Assembly (NCBI GenBank): GCA_020072585.1
Contig: JAIQGL010000015.1
Coordinates: 78,844 to 142,843, forward strand
Length of the DNA: 64,000 nucleotides
From: Terriglobia bacterium
Lineage (GTDB): Bacteria; Acidobacteriota; Terriglobia; Terriglobales; Acidobacteriaceae
Reading direction: 5' to 3'
This document shows positions 1 through 8,731 of the stretch, piece after piece (the stretch's first letter is position 1; each line of letters opens with the position of its first letter). The position numbers and the translations under genes were made by a program. The notes under the pieces were generated by a model. That model was not told where the DNA came from. It did not search any database and worked only from the letters and a program-made list of their open reading frames with translations.

Positions 1-29
1 CCACCACCGCCGACTTCACGTTGCAATAA
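1..29 (+). CDS. possible 3' end of an upstream gene
   Basis: Frame 3 is open from the window edge and closes with TAA at 27-29, giving a tail ending in residues DFTLQ. Another frame stays open to a TGA at about 86, so the choice is uncertain. Too little is visible to assign a family. Confidence 0.2.
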
Positions 30-38
30 ACCGCAGAA

Positions 39-64
39 GGCAGGATGGCCACGGTCATCCTGCC
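39..64. terminator. hairpin before the respiratory operon
   Basis: A perfect 9-bp stem (GGCAGGATG pairing with CATCCTGCC) encloses an 8-nt loop. It lies 33 nt upstream of the first ATG of the operon and just after the possible upstream stop codon. There is no T-run on the + strand, so it may be a processing or attenuation hairpin rather than a classical terminator. Confidence 0.35.
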
Positions 65-96
65 CTGCACATCCCCAGCGACTGACAAAACGCCCC

Positions 97-2046
97 ATGC
101 AGAAACGGTTCCAGGACAAAACGGTGAGCCGGGATTGGCTGAACACCAATTTCCCCTGCATGATGGCGTGTCCGGCCCACACCAATGCCGGACGGTACGT
201 CGCGCTGATCGCGGAAGGCAGATTTGAGGAAGCTTACCGCTTCGCCCGCGATCCCAATCCCCTGGCCAGCATCTGCGGAAGAGTTTGCGCGCATCCATGT
301 GAGACTGCCTGCCGTCGCGGCGAGATTGACAAGCCCATCCAGATTCGCGCCCTCAAGCGCTTCCTGACGGAACGCCACGGCCCCGAATCCAAGAACTTCA
401 AGCCCAATCCAGCGGAAAAGCAACCTGCGCTGCCCTACAAGGTCGCCGTAATCGGTGCAGGTCCTGTAGGACTCTCCGCTGCTCACGACCTGGCCCTGAT
501 GGGATATCCCGTCACCATCTTTGAAGCGGCAGCGGTTCCCGGCGGCATGCTGTATCTGGGGATTCCCGAGTATCGCCTGCCCCGCGACGTGGTGGAAGCG
601 CAGGTGCGAGAGATTCTGGAGACCGGCGACGTTACGCTCAAACTGAACCAGCGGGCCGGTAAAGACTTTTCGATTGAAGACCTTCGGGCGCAGGGCTTTG
701 ACGCTGTGCTGATCGCGGTTGGAGCGCACCGCAGCCGCGATCTTGCCATTCCCGGCGTCGAACTCGACGGCGTGCACAAGGGAATCGATTTTCTGCTGAA
801 CGTGAACCTGGGCTATAAGTTCACCATCGGCAAAAAAGTTGTAGTGATCGGCGGCGGTAACGTCGCCATGGACGTGGCACGCTCCGCCGCGCGTGAAGTG
901 GTCCGCCAGCACGAAATGCAGACTGAAGACTGGGCCAAAAATCTCACCGCTGTGGCTTCACATGAGATGGTCGATATCTCGCTTTCCGCTCTGCGCATGG
1001 GAGCCAGCGAGGTGCATATCGTTTGCATCGAGAGACGCGATGAGATGCCGGCGGCGCTTGAAGAAGTGGAAGAAGCAGAGACCGAGGGTGTGACCATTCA
1101 TGCCGGTTTCGGCCCCAACAAGGTTGTCGGGCGGGAAGGTCGCGTGACGGCCCTCGAAACCGTTCGCACCAGCCGGGTCTTTGATGAGAACGGAAGATTC
1201 AATCCCCAGTTCGCGACCGGCAGCGAATCGCTGATCGAGTGTGACACGGTCATCCTGGCCATCGGCCAGGCCCCCAACCTGGATTTTCTTGGGACCACGA
1301 GCAAGATCGAATTGTCGCCACGCGGGCTGATTGCGGTAGACCGTAACAACCTGATGACCTCAGTCCCGGGGATCTTTGCCGGTGGCGATTGCGTCTTTGG
1401 CCCTCGCCTGATCATTGATAGCGTTGCCGATGGCAAACGCGCGGCGGTAGGCATCGACGAGTTTCTGCGTGGAAAGAAGCATGCCGACCCCATCCTTGAA
1501 GTTGAAGTCTTTGATATGCACCAGATGATTACCAACTACATGGAGATCGCGCGCCAGTCCGTGCCCATGTTGCCGCTGGAACGGCGCACCGGCATGACCG
1601 AAGTGGAGATTGGCTTCGATGAGCAGAGCGCCGTGCAGGAAGCGCAGCGCTGCCTGCACTGTTGGATCAATACGGTTTTCGAAGGCACCGAAGTCGATGG
1701 CAGCGAGTGTGTTCTGTGTGGCGGCTGTGTCGATGTCTGTCCGGAGCAGTGCCTGGAGCTGGTCCCGCTGGAGAACTTTGAATTCCCGGAGCCGGTGCTC
1801 GCCCACCTGGAGCAGAATGAAGCCGCGTATGGGGTCGAACTGCGTGGCATGAAGCCGCAGGAACTCGCGGCCGGAACAGTCACCGGCGCGGTCATGGTAA
1901 AGGACGAGACACGTTGCATCCGCTGCGGACTGTGCGCGATGCGCTGTCCGGTGAAGGAAATTACGATGGAAGCGTTCCACTTCAGATCGGCCGAAAGCAC
2001 CGGACTGATCCCGATCCAGTCATTCGATTTGAGGAGCAGCAAATGA
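97..2046 (+). CDS. GltD-like FAD-dependent NAD(P)H oxidoreductase with C-terminal ferredoxin domain
   Basis: This 649-residue protein has the layout of the glutamate synthase small subunit/dihydropyrimidine dehydrogenase domain II family. The N-terminal cysteine region contains CMMACPAHTNAG and CGRVCAHPCETAC, which in this family bind 4Fe-4S clusters. The FAD-binding motif is VIGAGPVGLSAA near residue 115 and a second Rossmann motif, VIGGGNVAMDVA, sits near residue 250 for NAD(P)H. The C-terminus adds two ferredoxin cysteine clusters (CVLCGGCVDVCP, and CIRCGLCAMRCP ending near residue 630). Its TGA overlaps the ATG of the Rieske gene. Expected to be cytoplasmic and to pass electrons between NAD(P)H and the neighbouring quinol complex; the partner is inferred from context. 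The ATG lacks a clear Shine-Dalgarno sequence and the frame stays open upstream to the window edge. Confidence 0.88.
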   Translation: MQKRFQDKTVSRDWLNTNFPCMMACPAHTNAGRYVALIAEGRFEEAYRFARDPNPLASICGRVCAHPCETACRRGEIDKPIQIRALKRFLTERHGPESKNFKPNPAEKQPALPYKVAVIGAGPVGLSAAHDLALMGYPVTIFEAAAVPGGMLYLGIPEYRLPRDVVEAQVREILETGDVTLKLNQRAGKDFSIEDLRAQGFDAVLIAVGAHRSRDLAIPGVELDGVHKGIDFLLNVNLGYKFTIGKKVVVIGGGNVAMDVARSAAREVVRQHEMQTEDWAKNLTAVASHEMVDISLSALRMGASEVHIVCIERRDEMPAALEEVEEAETEGVTIHAGFGPNKVVGREGRVTALETVRTSRVFDENGRFNPQFATGSESLIECDTVILAIGQAPNLDFLGTTSKIELSPRGLIAVDRNNLMTSVPGIFAGGDCVFGPRLIIDSVADGKRAAVGIDEFLRGKKHADPILEVEVFDMHQMITNYMEIARQSVPMLPLERRTGMTEVEIGFDEQSAVQEAQRCLHCWINTVFEGTEVDGSECVLCGGCVDVCPEQCLELVPLENFEFPEPVLAHLEQNEAAYGVELRGMKPQELAAGTVTGAVMVKDETRCIRCGLCAMRCPVKEITMEAFHFRSAESTGLIPIQSFDLRSSK

Positions 2047-2564
2047 GCGACGTCAAAACACAGGAGCACGCGGCCGGCGAGGCCGCCAAGGACTGCGATT
2101 GCAAGGACAGTAGCCGCAGGGCGTTCTTTGCCAAGGTGGGCATGGGTTCATTGGTCGTGGCCGCGGCCGGCACGGGCTTGTTCTCCTATGAATATTTCTC
2201 ACCCAACGTGCTGTTTGAATCCGCCCCCATCATCAAAGCCGGTAAGCCGGACCAGTTCGCGGCCGGCACAGTCACCCTGGATGCACAAAGCGGAATTTAC
2301 TTGATTAACGGCGTCAAGGGTTTTTACGCGCTGGGGGCGATCTGTACTCATCTGGGCTGTCTCACTGCGTGGAAGCCGGAGCTGGGCACGGACGGCCAGA
2401 TTGCATGCCCGTGCCACGGCAGCCGCTTCAATCGCGATGGCATCAAGGTGGCAGGGCCCGCGCCGCAGCCGCTTCCCTGGCTGAAGGTCTGGCTAGCCGA
2501 GGACGGGAACCTGATGGTCGATCGCTCCACCACGCTGAAGGAACCGGAGTACGTGAAGGTATGA
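2043..2564 (+). CDS. Rieske [2Fe-2S] protein of a cytochrome b complex
   Basis: This 173-residue protein carries the Rieske cluster motifs CTHLGC and CPCHGS, whose two Cys and two His ligate the 2Fe-2S centre. The N-terminus has a twin-arginine-like sequence (SRRAFF) followed by a hydrophobic stretch, typical of Tat-exported, membrane-anchored Rieske proteins. The start is placed at the ATG overlapping the preceding stop (ATGA) rather than at an upstream in-frame codon inside the previous gene, because the Tat signal then lies near residue 25. It accepts electrons from quinol at the outer face of the membrane and passes them to cytochrome c. The next gene, cytochrome b, also starts with a 4-nt overlap. 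Confidence 0.93.
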   Translation: MSDVKTQEHAAGEAAKDCDCKDSSRRAFFAKVGMGSLVVAAAGTGLFSYEYFSPNVLFESAPIIKAGKPDQFAAGTVTLDAQSGIYLINGVKGFYALGAICTHLGCLTAWKPELGTDGQIACPCHGSRFNRDGIKVAGPAPQPLPWLKVWLAEDGNLMVDRSTTLKEPEYVKV

Positions 2565-3310
2565 GCATGGCCACCACAATCAAGTCAGAGTTCGAGCGGC
2601 TCAGGAATACCGAGGTCTGGCGCACGATCTTTCGCAGTGGCAGCGGCGCCAGCAATCTGCATCGGGCGCAAGCCGTGCAGCAGAACATTTTTCTGCACCT
2701 GTTCTCGGTCAAGGTCCGTTCGCGCGCGCTGGAGTTCAGTCCCACGTGGTATCTGGGAGCGCTGACCCTGAGCACGTTTTTCATCCTGATCGCGACCGGT
2801 ATTCTGCTCATGTTCTATTACCATCCGTCGGTGCCGCAGGCCTATGCCGACATGAAGGACCTGCAGTTTGTGGTGGCGTCCGGGGTCTTTTTGCGCAACC
2901 TGCATCGCTGGTCGGCCCATGCAATGGTGTTTCTGGTGTTCGCGCATATGTTCAAAGTTTTCTATCGCGGCGCCTATCGTCCGCCGCGCCAGTTCAACTG
3001 GGTGGTCGGCGTCTTTCTGCTGTTGCTGACCTTGCTGCTCAGTTACACCGGTTATCTGCTGCCCTGGGACCAGTTGGCGTTCTGGGCGGTGACAGTCGGC
3101 TCCAACATCGCCAAAGCCGTTCCGTTCATGGGAAAACAGATCCGCTTCCTGATGCTCGGCGGAAATGAGGTCAACGCCAACGCGCTGCTGCGTTTCTACG
3201 TGCTGCACTGCGTGATCCTGCCGCTGGCCGCGATTCTTATGGTCGGCGTCCACTTCTGGCGTATCCGCAAGGATGGCGGCCTGTACGTTCCGGAGAAGAA
3301 GAAGCTATGA
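2561..3310 (+). CDS. cytochrome b6-type subunit (N-terminal four-helix cytochrome b)
   Basis: This 249-residue membrane protein matches the heme-bearing half of cytochrome b, as in split b6f-type complexes. Helix B has HRWSAH and FAH with 14 steps between the outer histidines. Helix D has LHCVILPL to [11 protein letters not shown] with 14 residues between its two histidines, the b6 rather than bc1 spacing. The quinone-site loop [14 protein letters not shown] is intact. The position equivalent to the cysteine that anchors heme ci in chloroplast b6 (FYCLGG) reads WYLGAL, so a covalent ci heme is not expected. The start is the ATG overlapping the Rieske stop. It binds two b hemes and forms the quinol-oxidising core with the next gene. 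Confidence 0.93.
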   Translation: MSMATTIKSEFERLRNTEVWRTIFRSGSGASNLHRAQAVQQNIFLHLFSVKVRSRALEFSPTWYLGALTLSTFFILIATGILLMFYYHPSVPQAYADMKDLQFVVASGVFLRNLHRWSAHAMVFLVFAHMFKVFYRGAYRPPRQFNWVVGVFLLLLTLLLSYTGYLLPWDQLAFWAVTVGSNIAKAVPFMGKQIRFLMLGGNEVNANALLRFYVLHCVILPLAAILMVGVHFWRIRKDGGLYVPEKKKL

Positions 3311-4011
3311 CCGACGATCCGAAGATGCAGGCGGAGGTACAGTCAGACGTGCGCAAGAACCCGCGGCGCATCGCCTTCATTCTGCGGCGTACTTCGCCGC
3401 ACGTGAAAACGCAGGACGATACGCGTGTGATGACCTACCCTACGGCGTTGTCGCGGTTCGTGATTGCGCTGGAAGTTGCCTTCGTGCTGCTGGTGTGGAT
3501 TTCATTGCTGGCCAACGCGCCGCTGGAAGGCATCGCCGATCCCATGCATACGCCCAACCCCGCCAAAGCGCCATGGTATTTCCTTGGGTTGCAGGAACTG
3601 CTGCATTATTTTCCGCCCATGGTGGCTGGCGTGCTGGTTCCAGGGCTGGTGGTGGGTGCTCTCATCGTGATCCCGTATTTCAATATCAACATTGAAGGCG
3701 AGAGCCTGTGGGCCCGCGACCGCAAGCGGCGTTTGCTTGTACTGGGCGTGGTGCTGGCTGCGTTCTGCGTTTTTCTTCTGGTCTTTGACGTGATTGTGGC
3801 CCTGGTCCCGACGATTCTTATAGGCGGACTAATGCTGTGGTCGGCGCGGTTCTCGGCGGAGTCGCCGAAACTGTTTCAGCGCTGGCTCTCTTCCAAGCCG
3901 CTTTCATTCTGGATCATGTCCTGGTTTCTGGTGGAGCTTACGGTCCTCACCGTGGTGGGCACATTCTTTCGCGGTCCTGGATGGTCCTGGGTTTTGCCAT
4001 GGAAAAGCTAA
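3307..4011 (+). CDS. cytochrome b C-terminal subunit (subunit IV-like)
   Basis: This 234-residue membrane protein corresponds to the second half of cytochrome b. The quinol-site segment reads [17 protein letters not shown], where the classical PEWY motif appears as APWY, a form I associate with menaquinol-type complexes. Further hydrophobic helices follow ([17 protein letters not shown], then two more pairs), giving more helices than the three-helix plant subunit IV. A long basic N-terminal extension of about 45 residues precedes the first helix. It starts by a 4-nt overlap with the cytochrome b6 gene. The split of cytochrome b into two polypeptides is seen directly. Confidence 0.9.
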   Translation: MTDDPKMQAEVQSDVRKNPRRIAFILRRTSPHVKTQDDTRVMTYPTALSRFVIALEVAFVLLVWISLLANAPLEGIADPMHTPNPAKAPWYFLGLQELLHYFPPMVAGVLVPGLVVGALIVIPYFNINIEGESLWARDRKRRLLVLGVVLAAFCVFLLVFDVIVALVPTILIGGLMLWSARFSAESPKLFQRWLSSKPLSFWIMSWFLVELTVLTVVGTFFRGPGWSWVLPWKS

Positions 4012-4032
4012 TGCAGGGATGGAGAAGCTCTA

Positions 4033-6087
4033 GTGGACAATAACAACCAACCCGGTCCTTTGCGCAGCCGCCCCACGCTGCGCGAGCTGGCCTACTTTGG
4101 CGTGGTTAGCCTGGTGCTACTGGTTTCGCTGGCCATTGCTCCCGCCAAGAATTATTTCAGTGACTGGCGCCATTATCAGAAGTCCTATTTGAAGATCGCG
4201 GGCGAGCGTCAGAGCGGCACTCTAGTGCGCAGCTTCCAGGGCGGCATTCGCCAGACTTGGATCGCCAAGCTGGGCGTGGTGGACCGCTGCGAGAGCTGTC
4301 ACGTCAACTTGACTGGCGCTCTGGTGGGAGCGACGGGGCAACCGTTCAGAAAGCATCCAATCATTCCCCATGATCTTGAGCAGTTCGGCTGTGCGATCTG
4401 CCATCGCGGACAAGGGCCGGCAACATCGGTAGAAGAAGCCCACTACACCACCGAAGCATGGGAACAACCGCTGCTGCCTGCGCGATACCTGGAGTCCGGA
4501 TGCGGGCAGTGCCACCTTGGCCCGCTGCAAGGCGCGCCCAGGCTCAATGAAGGCCGGGCGCTTCTATCGAGCCAGGGATGCGTCCACTGCCACATCGTCG
4601 CGCAGCCGGATGGAAACGTGCTGAAGCCCGAGGATAACCCGCCACCACTCACGCACATCGCGGAAAAGACCAGCAGGGAATGGATCTATGCCTGGATCAG
4701 GAACCCGCAGTCCTATGCTGCCTCCGCCACCATGCCCAACTTCCAGCTCAATGAGCAGGATGCCGCTGATATTTCGGCCTTTCTGATGGCGCAGAGCACG
4801 GCTTCTCCGACTTCGCACATTGAGATAACAACTGCGTCAACAGCGGCTGCACCGGGCGCAGATGCATCGACGGAAGCCGCCACCTTGTATGGTGCGTCGT
4901 TCTGCTCGTCCTGCCACGCCGTCCAGAATGAAGCCGGTAATCTTGTGGGCGGCAACTTTGGTCCGGAGTTGACCCGGGTTGGCGCCAAAGTAAATCCAGA
5001 TTGGCTGCGGCGCTGGCTTAGCAATCCTGCCGCGTATCATCCAGCAACACGCATGCCGCACTATCGCATGGACCCTAAACAGGTGGCCTTGCTTTCCGGC
5101 TTTCTGCTGGCGAAAAAAGACAGCGATTTTCTGGCCAACGCCCATCTTGCACCCGCCAGCGCGGACAGCGTTGCCCGCGGTAAAAAACTGGTTACTGAAA
5201 CCGGGTGCGCCGCCTGCCACCAGATCAACGGCGTGAACCCGCCGCAGAATTTTGCTCCCGACCTCACGCATGTGGGCAGCCGGGCGCTGGCGCAGGTGGT
5301 GTTTGCGCCGGGCATGAAACACAATCTGCCGGACTACATTTCCGCCAAAATCCATGATCCGCGCTCCTTCGGGCCGGGCCTCAAGATGCCCAAGTTCACG
5401 CTCGGCGAATCACAGATTGACGCGCTCACCACTGCCCTGCTGTCGCAGACAGACCACGCCGCGAGCTTTCCCAAAGAGCTGATCATCAGTGGCGGGCGCA
5501 CATCGAACTATCATCCCGGCGGCGAGGCCGGTCGCATCATGGACGATCTTCGCTGCCTGAGCTGCCATGCCATCAACGGCAACGGCGGTGACATGGCGCC
5601 TGATCTGACCTGGGAAGGAAGCGCTGTACAGCGCGCATGGCTGGAAGATTTTCTCAAGAACCCGAACACCCTGCGGCCGGCGCTAATCCGTCGCATGCCC
5701 AAGTTCAACCTCAGCCCGGGTGAAATCAAGACGCTTACGGATTACATCCTGACCGCGTATCAATCGCCCGGATTTGATGCCCAAACTATGGACGCTCACG
5801 CTTTGAACGCGGACGCGGCAGCGCGCGGCAAGCAGTTGTTTTATGCCAAGTATGGCTGCCAGTCCTGCCACATCGCCGACTACAAAAATGACAAGGGCTA
5901 TGTGGGCCCGGCCCTGACCAGCGTGGGCAACCGCTTGACGCCGGCGTGGACATACAAGTGGTTGAAGGATCCCAGCGCGCTTCGTCCCGCGACCATCATG
6001 CCCAACTTCAGTTTGAAAGATGATGAGGCCCGCGACCTGACGGCCTTCCTAATGACTTTGAAAGCCAAGCAAGGAGGTGGCAAATGA
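4033..6087 (+). CDS. octaheme membrane-anchored cytochrome c
   Basis: This 684-residue protein has one N-terminal membrane helix (about residues 19-38) and eight CXXCH heme c sites: CESCH (~86), CAICH (~120), CGQCH (~157), CVHCH (~183), CSSCH (~291), CAACH (~392), CLSCH (~508) and CQSCH (~608). The later sites fall in repeated monoheme cytochrome c modules of about 100 residues, each ending with an M-P-[NHK]-[FY] segment that supplies the likely Met ligand. The start is GTG, preceded by GGAGAAGC. It likely takes electrons from the Rieske/b complex on the outer face of the membrane, replacing cytochrome c1/f. It sits 21 nt after the cytochrome b gene and overlaps the next gene by 4 nt. Confidence 0.9.
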   Translation: MDNNNQPGPLRSRPTLRELAYFGVVSLVLLVSLAIAPAKNYFSDWRHYQKSYLKIAGERQSGTLVRSFQGGIRQTWIAKLGVVDRCESCHVNLTGALVGATGQPFRKHPIIPHDLEQFGCAICHRGQGPATSVEEAHYTTEAWEQPLLPARYLESGCGQCHLGPLQGAPRLNEGRALLSSQGCVHCHIVAQPDGNVLKPEDNPPPLTHIAEKTSREWIYAWIRNPQSYAASATMPNFQLNEQDAADISAFLMAQSTASPTSHIEITTASTAAAPGADASTEAATLYGASFCSSCHAVQNEAGNLVGGNFGPELTRVGAKVNPDWLRRWLSNPAAYHPATRMPHYRMDPKQVALLSGFLLAKKDSDFLANAHLAPASADSVARGKKLVTETGCAACHQINGVNPPQNFAPDLTHVGSRALAQVVFAPGMKHNLPDYISAKIHDPRSFGPGLKMPKFTLGESQIDALTTALLSQTDHAASFPKELIISGGRTSNYHPGGEAGRIMDDLRCLSCHAINGNGGDMAPDLTWEGSAVQRAWLEDFLKNPNTLRPALIRRMPKFNLSPGEIKTLTDYILTAYQSPGFDAQTMDAHALNADAAARGKQLFYAKYGCQSCHIADYKNDKGYVGPALTSVGNRLTPAWTYKWLKDPSALRPATIMPNFSLKDDEARDLTAFLMTLKAKQGGGK

Positions 6088-6800
6088 AGCTCCTCCCCAT
6101 TACGGTATTGATTTCTGCGGCGCTGGTGGCGGGTTGCAAACAATCCGGCCCGCCGCCGCTTAAGCCCGCAGCCTACGGAACACAGATCACTGAAGTCAGC
6201 GGCGGCAAACAGTTGGCCCAGGTTGGATCGACCCTGCCTCAGCCGCTGGTCTTGCAGGTGAACGGCGCCGACGGTAATCCCGTTACCGGCGCTCTGGTTT
6301 CTTTGCACGGTGACGGCTTACAATTCAATCCGGTCCAGAAGCTGACCGATTCCAGCGGTCAGGTCACGGTCGAGGCACAATTGGGATTCAATCCCGGTGA
6401 CTATCAGGTGATTGCTGAAACACCAAAATCCGGCGGAGGCAGCGCCACGCTCAACCTGCGGGAAATTGCGCTGGGTTACGAACAGGCAGTGGGCAAGGCG
6501 GTCAATGACCAGTACTGCATCCGCTGCCATGATCCTGAATCAACGCCGGAGCGCGTCTCCAATCTTGATAATCTTTCGCCCGCTCCTCACCAGTTCACCG
6601 ACGGAGGCACGCTTAACCGGATGTCGGATGCCGATCTCACCAACATGATTGCCCATGGTGGCCCGGCGCTGGGCAAATCGCCACAAATGCCGGCTTACGC
6701 TGCCACCCTGAAGCCCGCGGAAATCAAGGCCGTTCTTTCCTATATCCGCACCGTCGCGGACCCGCCGTACCAAACGCCAGGAGTGAAATATGGGAAATAA
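6084..6800 (+). CDS. lipoprotein with Ig-like domain and monoheme cytochrome c
   Basis: This 238-residue protein begins with a lipoprotein signal (LVAGCKQSG lipobox). A bacterial Ig-like segment follows (about residues 35-130, with GNPVTGALVSLHGDG and TDSSGQVTVEAQLG), then a cytochrome c domain with CIRCH near residue 146 and a late QMPAYA giving the probable Met ligand. It is probably anchored to the outer face of a membrane and relays electrons onward from the octaheme protein. It starts by a 4-nt overlap with the octaheme gene and overlaps the next gene by 11 nt, so it belongs to the same operon. An Ig-like domain joined to a monoheme cytochrome is an uncommon combination. Confidence 0.82.
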   Translation: MKLLPITVLISAALVAGCKQSGPPPLKPAAYGTQITEVSGGKQLAQVGSTLPQPLVLQVNGADGNPVTGALVSLHGDGLQFNPVQKLTDSSGQVTVEAQLGFNPGDYQVIAETPKSGGGSATLNLREIALGYEQAVGKAVNDQYCIRCHDPESTPERVSNLDNLSPAPHQFTDGGTLNRMSDADLTNMIAHGGPALGKSPQMPAYAATLKPAEIKAVLSYIRTVADPPYQTPGVKYGK

Positions 6801-8082
6801 AGTTTTTGTTCGGATTCTGGTTGTTGCGCTTGGCCTCTTCAGCCTTTCCTGCGCTGCGCAGGTATTGTCCCTGGGCAGGATGACTGACCCGGTTTCACGG
6901 CAGCTGCAAAAGCAATACTTTGCGCAACTGCAACAACTTTCTTCCGACGCCGCGGCGCTTCACTTTCCTTACCCGTTCTATTTCAGCCAGGTGTTGGACG
7001 TTGATGAAGCGCGGCAGAAGCAGCTACCGCAAGGGTCAATCCGCTTCGACCAGTTCAATGGCCAGACCGTGCTTGCCATTTCCGGAAACTATTACATCTC
7101 CTATTCGGCAGAGCTGCTCAACCGCAACCAGCGAGCGCGCAAAACTTATGAAGATGTGGTGGTGCCGCTCCTGAAAGCGGCGGTCGCGCGGGTGGACCAC
7201 GGCGTTCCTTTTGACGCTTATGCTTTTGAGGTCTCTCACCACGTTCGCCGCAAGGTGATGAAGGTCAACACCGAGGGAGCGGAAAACCTGATGGTCGTCT
7301 TCCCACGGGCCATTGCGGCGCGCCTGGTACGAGCCAAGGACGCAGAGTCGCAACAAAGCGCGTTGCTGGAGAGCGAAATCTACCTCAACGGCGAACCGTT
7401 CACGCTCTGGCTGGGGGGAGATGATGCGCCCGACGATGTAAAGGACCATTATCTGGCGCGGCATGGACACAGCGACACAAAAAAGACTTCGTTATCGGCC
7501 GAGCCGCCGGAGCCTGGAACCCTGGTGAACTCCAATCTTGTTCCGGAATCTGAGCTGGCCAGGACCGTCCGGGAGCGGAGGAACGCGCCCCACGACATTT
7601 CTCCGGTTAAGCTGGAGAAGCTATACACCGCTTATCAAGGTACATTGCAGCAGCTCGTCCCGGAGCTGAAACAGCAAGCCCACTTCGTGGAGTATGCACC
7701 TCCGGCCTTCATCGCGTTCCACGATGGAGCGTACCTCCAATTCAGCATGAACACGGACCTAGAGCAGCCCGCCGGATCGTCACAATACCGGATCGCCGCC
7801 ATGGCTTTTGAGAGCCACATCTCCCATGTCTTGCGTCCGGTGGCAAAATACTTCCATGACAACCCGCAGTTTGACGGTGTCGACTTCACGACGACTGTCC
7901 ATCAGTCCGTCCAACCTAGCAGCATGTCAGTAGAGTTTGTTGTACCGTTCTCCGCCCTGGTCTGCTATGAGAAGTATGACTGTACTGGTCAGGAGCTGGT
8001 CAACCGCAGCATCGTTCTTATCAATGGAGAGAGGGTTGCTTTAGACCTGCAACGCGCGGAAACAGATTCTCTTGCTAAATGA
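6790..8082 (+). CDS. exported protein of unknown function, last gene of the respiratory operon
   Basis: This 430-residue protein has a signal peptide (hydrophobic core LVVALGLFSLSC, cleavage near CAAQV). I do not recognise a family. The body is soluble, mixed alpha/beta, and has no heme motif. It begins inside the 3' end of the cytochrome lipoprotein gene, so it is translationally coupled to it. Similar wording recurs along the chain (FDAYAFEVSHHVRRKVM near residue 145 and the C-terminal FVVPFSALVCYEKYDCTGQ). Its position suggests either an accessory factor for the complex or a passenger; the sequence does not decide. Confidence 0.75.
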   Translation: MGNKVFVRILVVALGLFSLSCAAQVLSLGRMTDPVSRQLQKQYFAQLQQLSSDAAALHFPYPFYFSQVLDVDEARQKQLPQGSIRFDQFNGQTVLAISGNYYISYSAELLNRNQRARKTYEDVVVPLLKAAVARVDHGVPFDAYAFEVSHHVRRKVMKVNTEGAENLMVVFPRAIAARLVRAKDAESQQSALLESEIYLNGEPFTLWLGGDDAPDDVKDHYLARHGHSDTKKTSLSAEPPEPGTLVNSNLVPESELARTVRERRNAPHDISPVKLEKLYTAYQGTLQQLVPELKQQAHFVEYAPPAFIAFHDGAYLQFSMNTDLEQPAGSSQYRIAAMAFESHISHVLRPVAKYFHDNPQFDGVDFTTTVHQSVQPSSMSVEFVVPFSALVCYEKYDCTGQELVNRSIVLINGERVALDLQRAETDSLAK

Positions 8083-8731
8083 GTGGACCGCGCCCACGTT
8101 CCATAGCTTCATTCTTTCTAGTGAGTGGCCATGCTCCATGCTACCAATAAAGGAGTGGGATCATCAGATGGAACAGGGACATGCCATGGGACAGAATCCC
8201 ACGTCTAATTAGAGAAGACAGGGACGAATCTTTTCCTCTCTGTGGAATCATGCACCCATTGCGTAAGCCATTGGTCACTTGAGTTATGTTTGTCCGACGA
8301 GATTTTGCGAACCACAAGGCTCCAAAATGGAATTTCCTTAAAAAAGATCGAGTCTTCCAAGTTGCAGTTCGACCCATTTTTGAACTGGATGGCTGCGTCT
8401 GCGACAAACCATGCTTGCAAAGTTTTTCACTTCGCATTGAGATCGGCACTCTATAAAGAAATGACAGTGAAAAGGCACAGTCTGCGGTTGACAAACAATT
8501 GCTCGTGATGGATAGTGTGTCGGGTATTCGCGGGAAATCAACTTAGGGCAGAAGTCCGCCAGATGCAAGCTGCCAAGTACAGCAGGCAATCCCCACACCA
8601 CATACTAGCTTTGAGCACGAGCCTAGAGGATTTGCCGCCCCGGCGATGTTCAGTCTTTGCGCTTGTTGGGGCATCTTTAGTTGTTGGGCCAATCACAAAA
8701 GACTACATCGGGATTCACAGGAGAATTTGGC
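8083..8731. other. long spacer between the respiratory operon and the giant-protein cluster
   Basis: About 650 bp that is visibly more AT-rich than its flanks. Open frames here are short and have low-complexity, non-protein-like translations on both strands. No tRNA, IS end or clear terminator was recognised. The promoter of the downstream cluster is expected here, but I cannot point to a convincing -35/-10 pair. Confidence 0.5.

Noticed and set aside
55..912. 285-codon minus strand frame opposite the first gene
   Set aside because: It is the antisense shadow of the well-supported FAD oxidoreductase; the translation has no family signature.
8083..8731. Possible short genes or a non-coding RNA in the AT-rich spacer
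   Set aside because: No conserved structure, Shine-Dalgarno or motif could be supported by eye.
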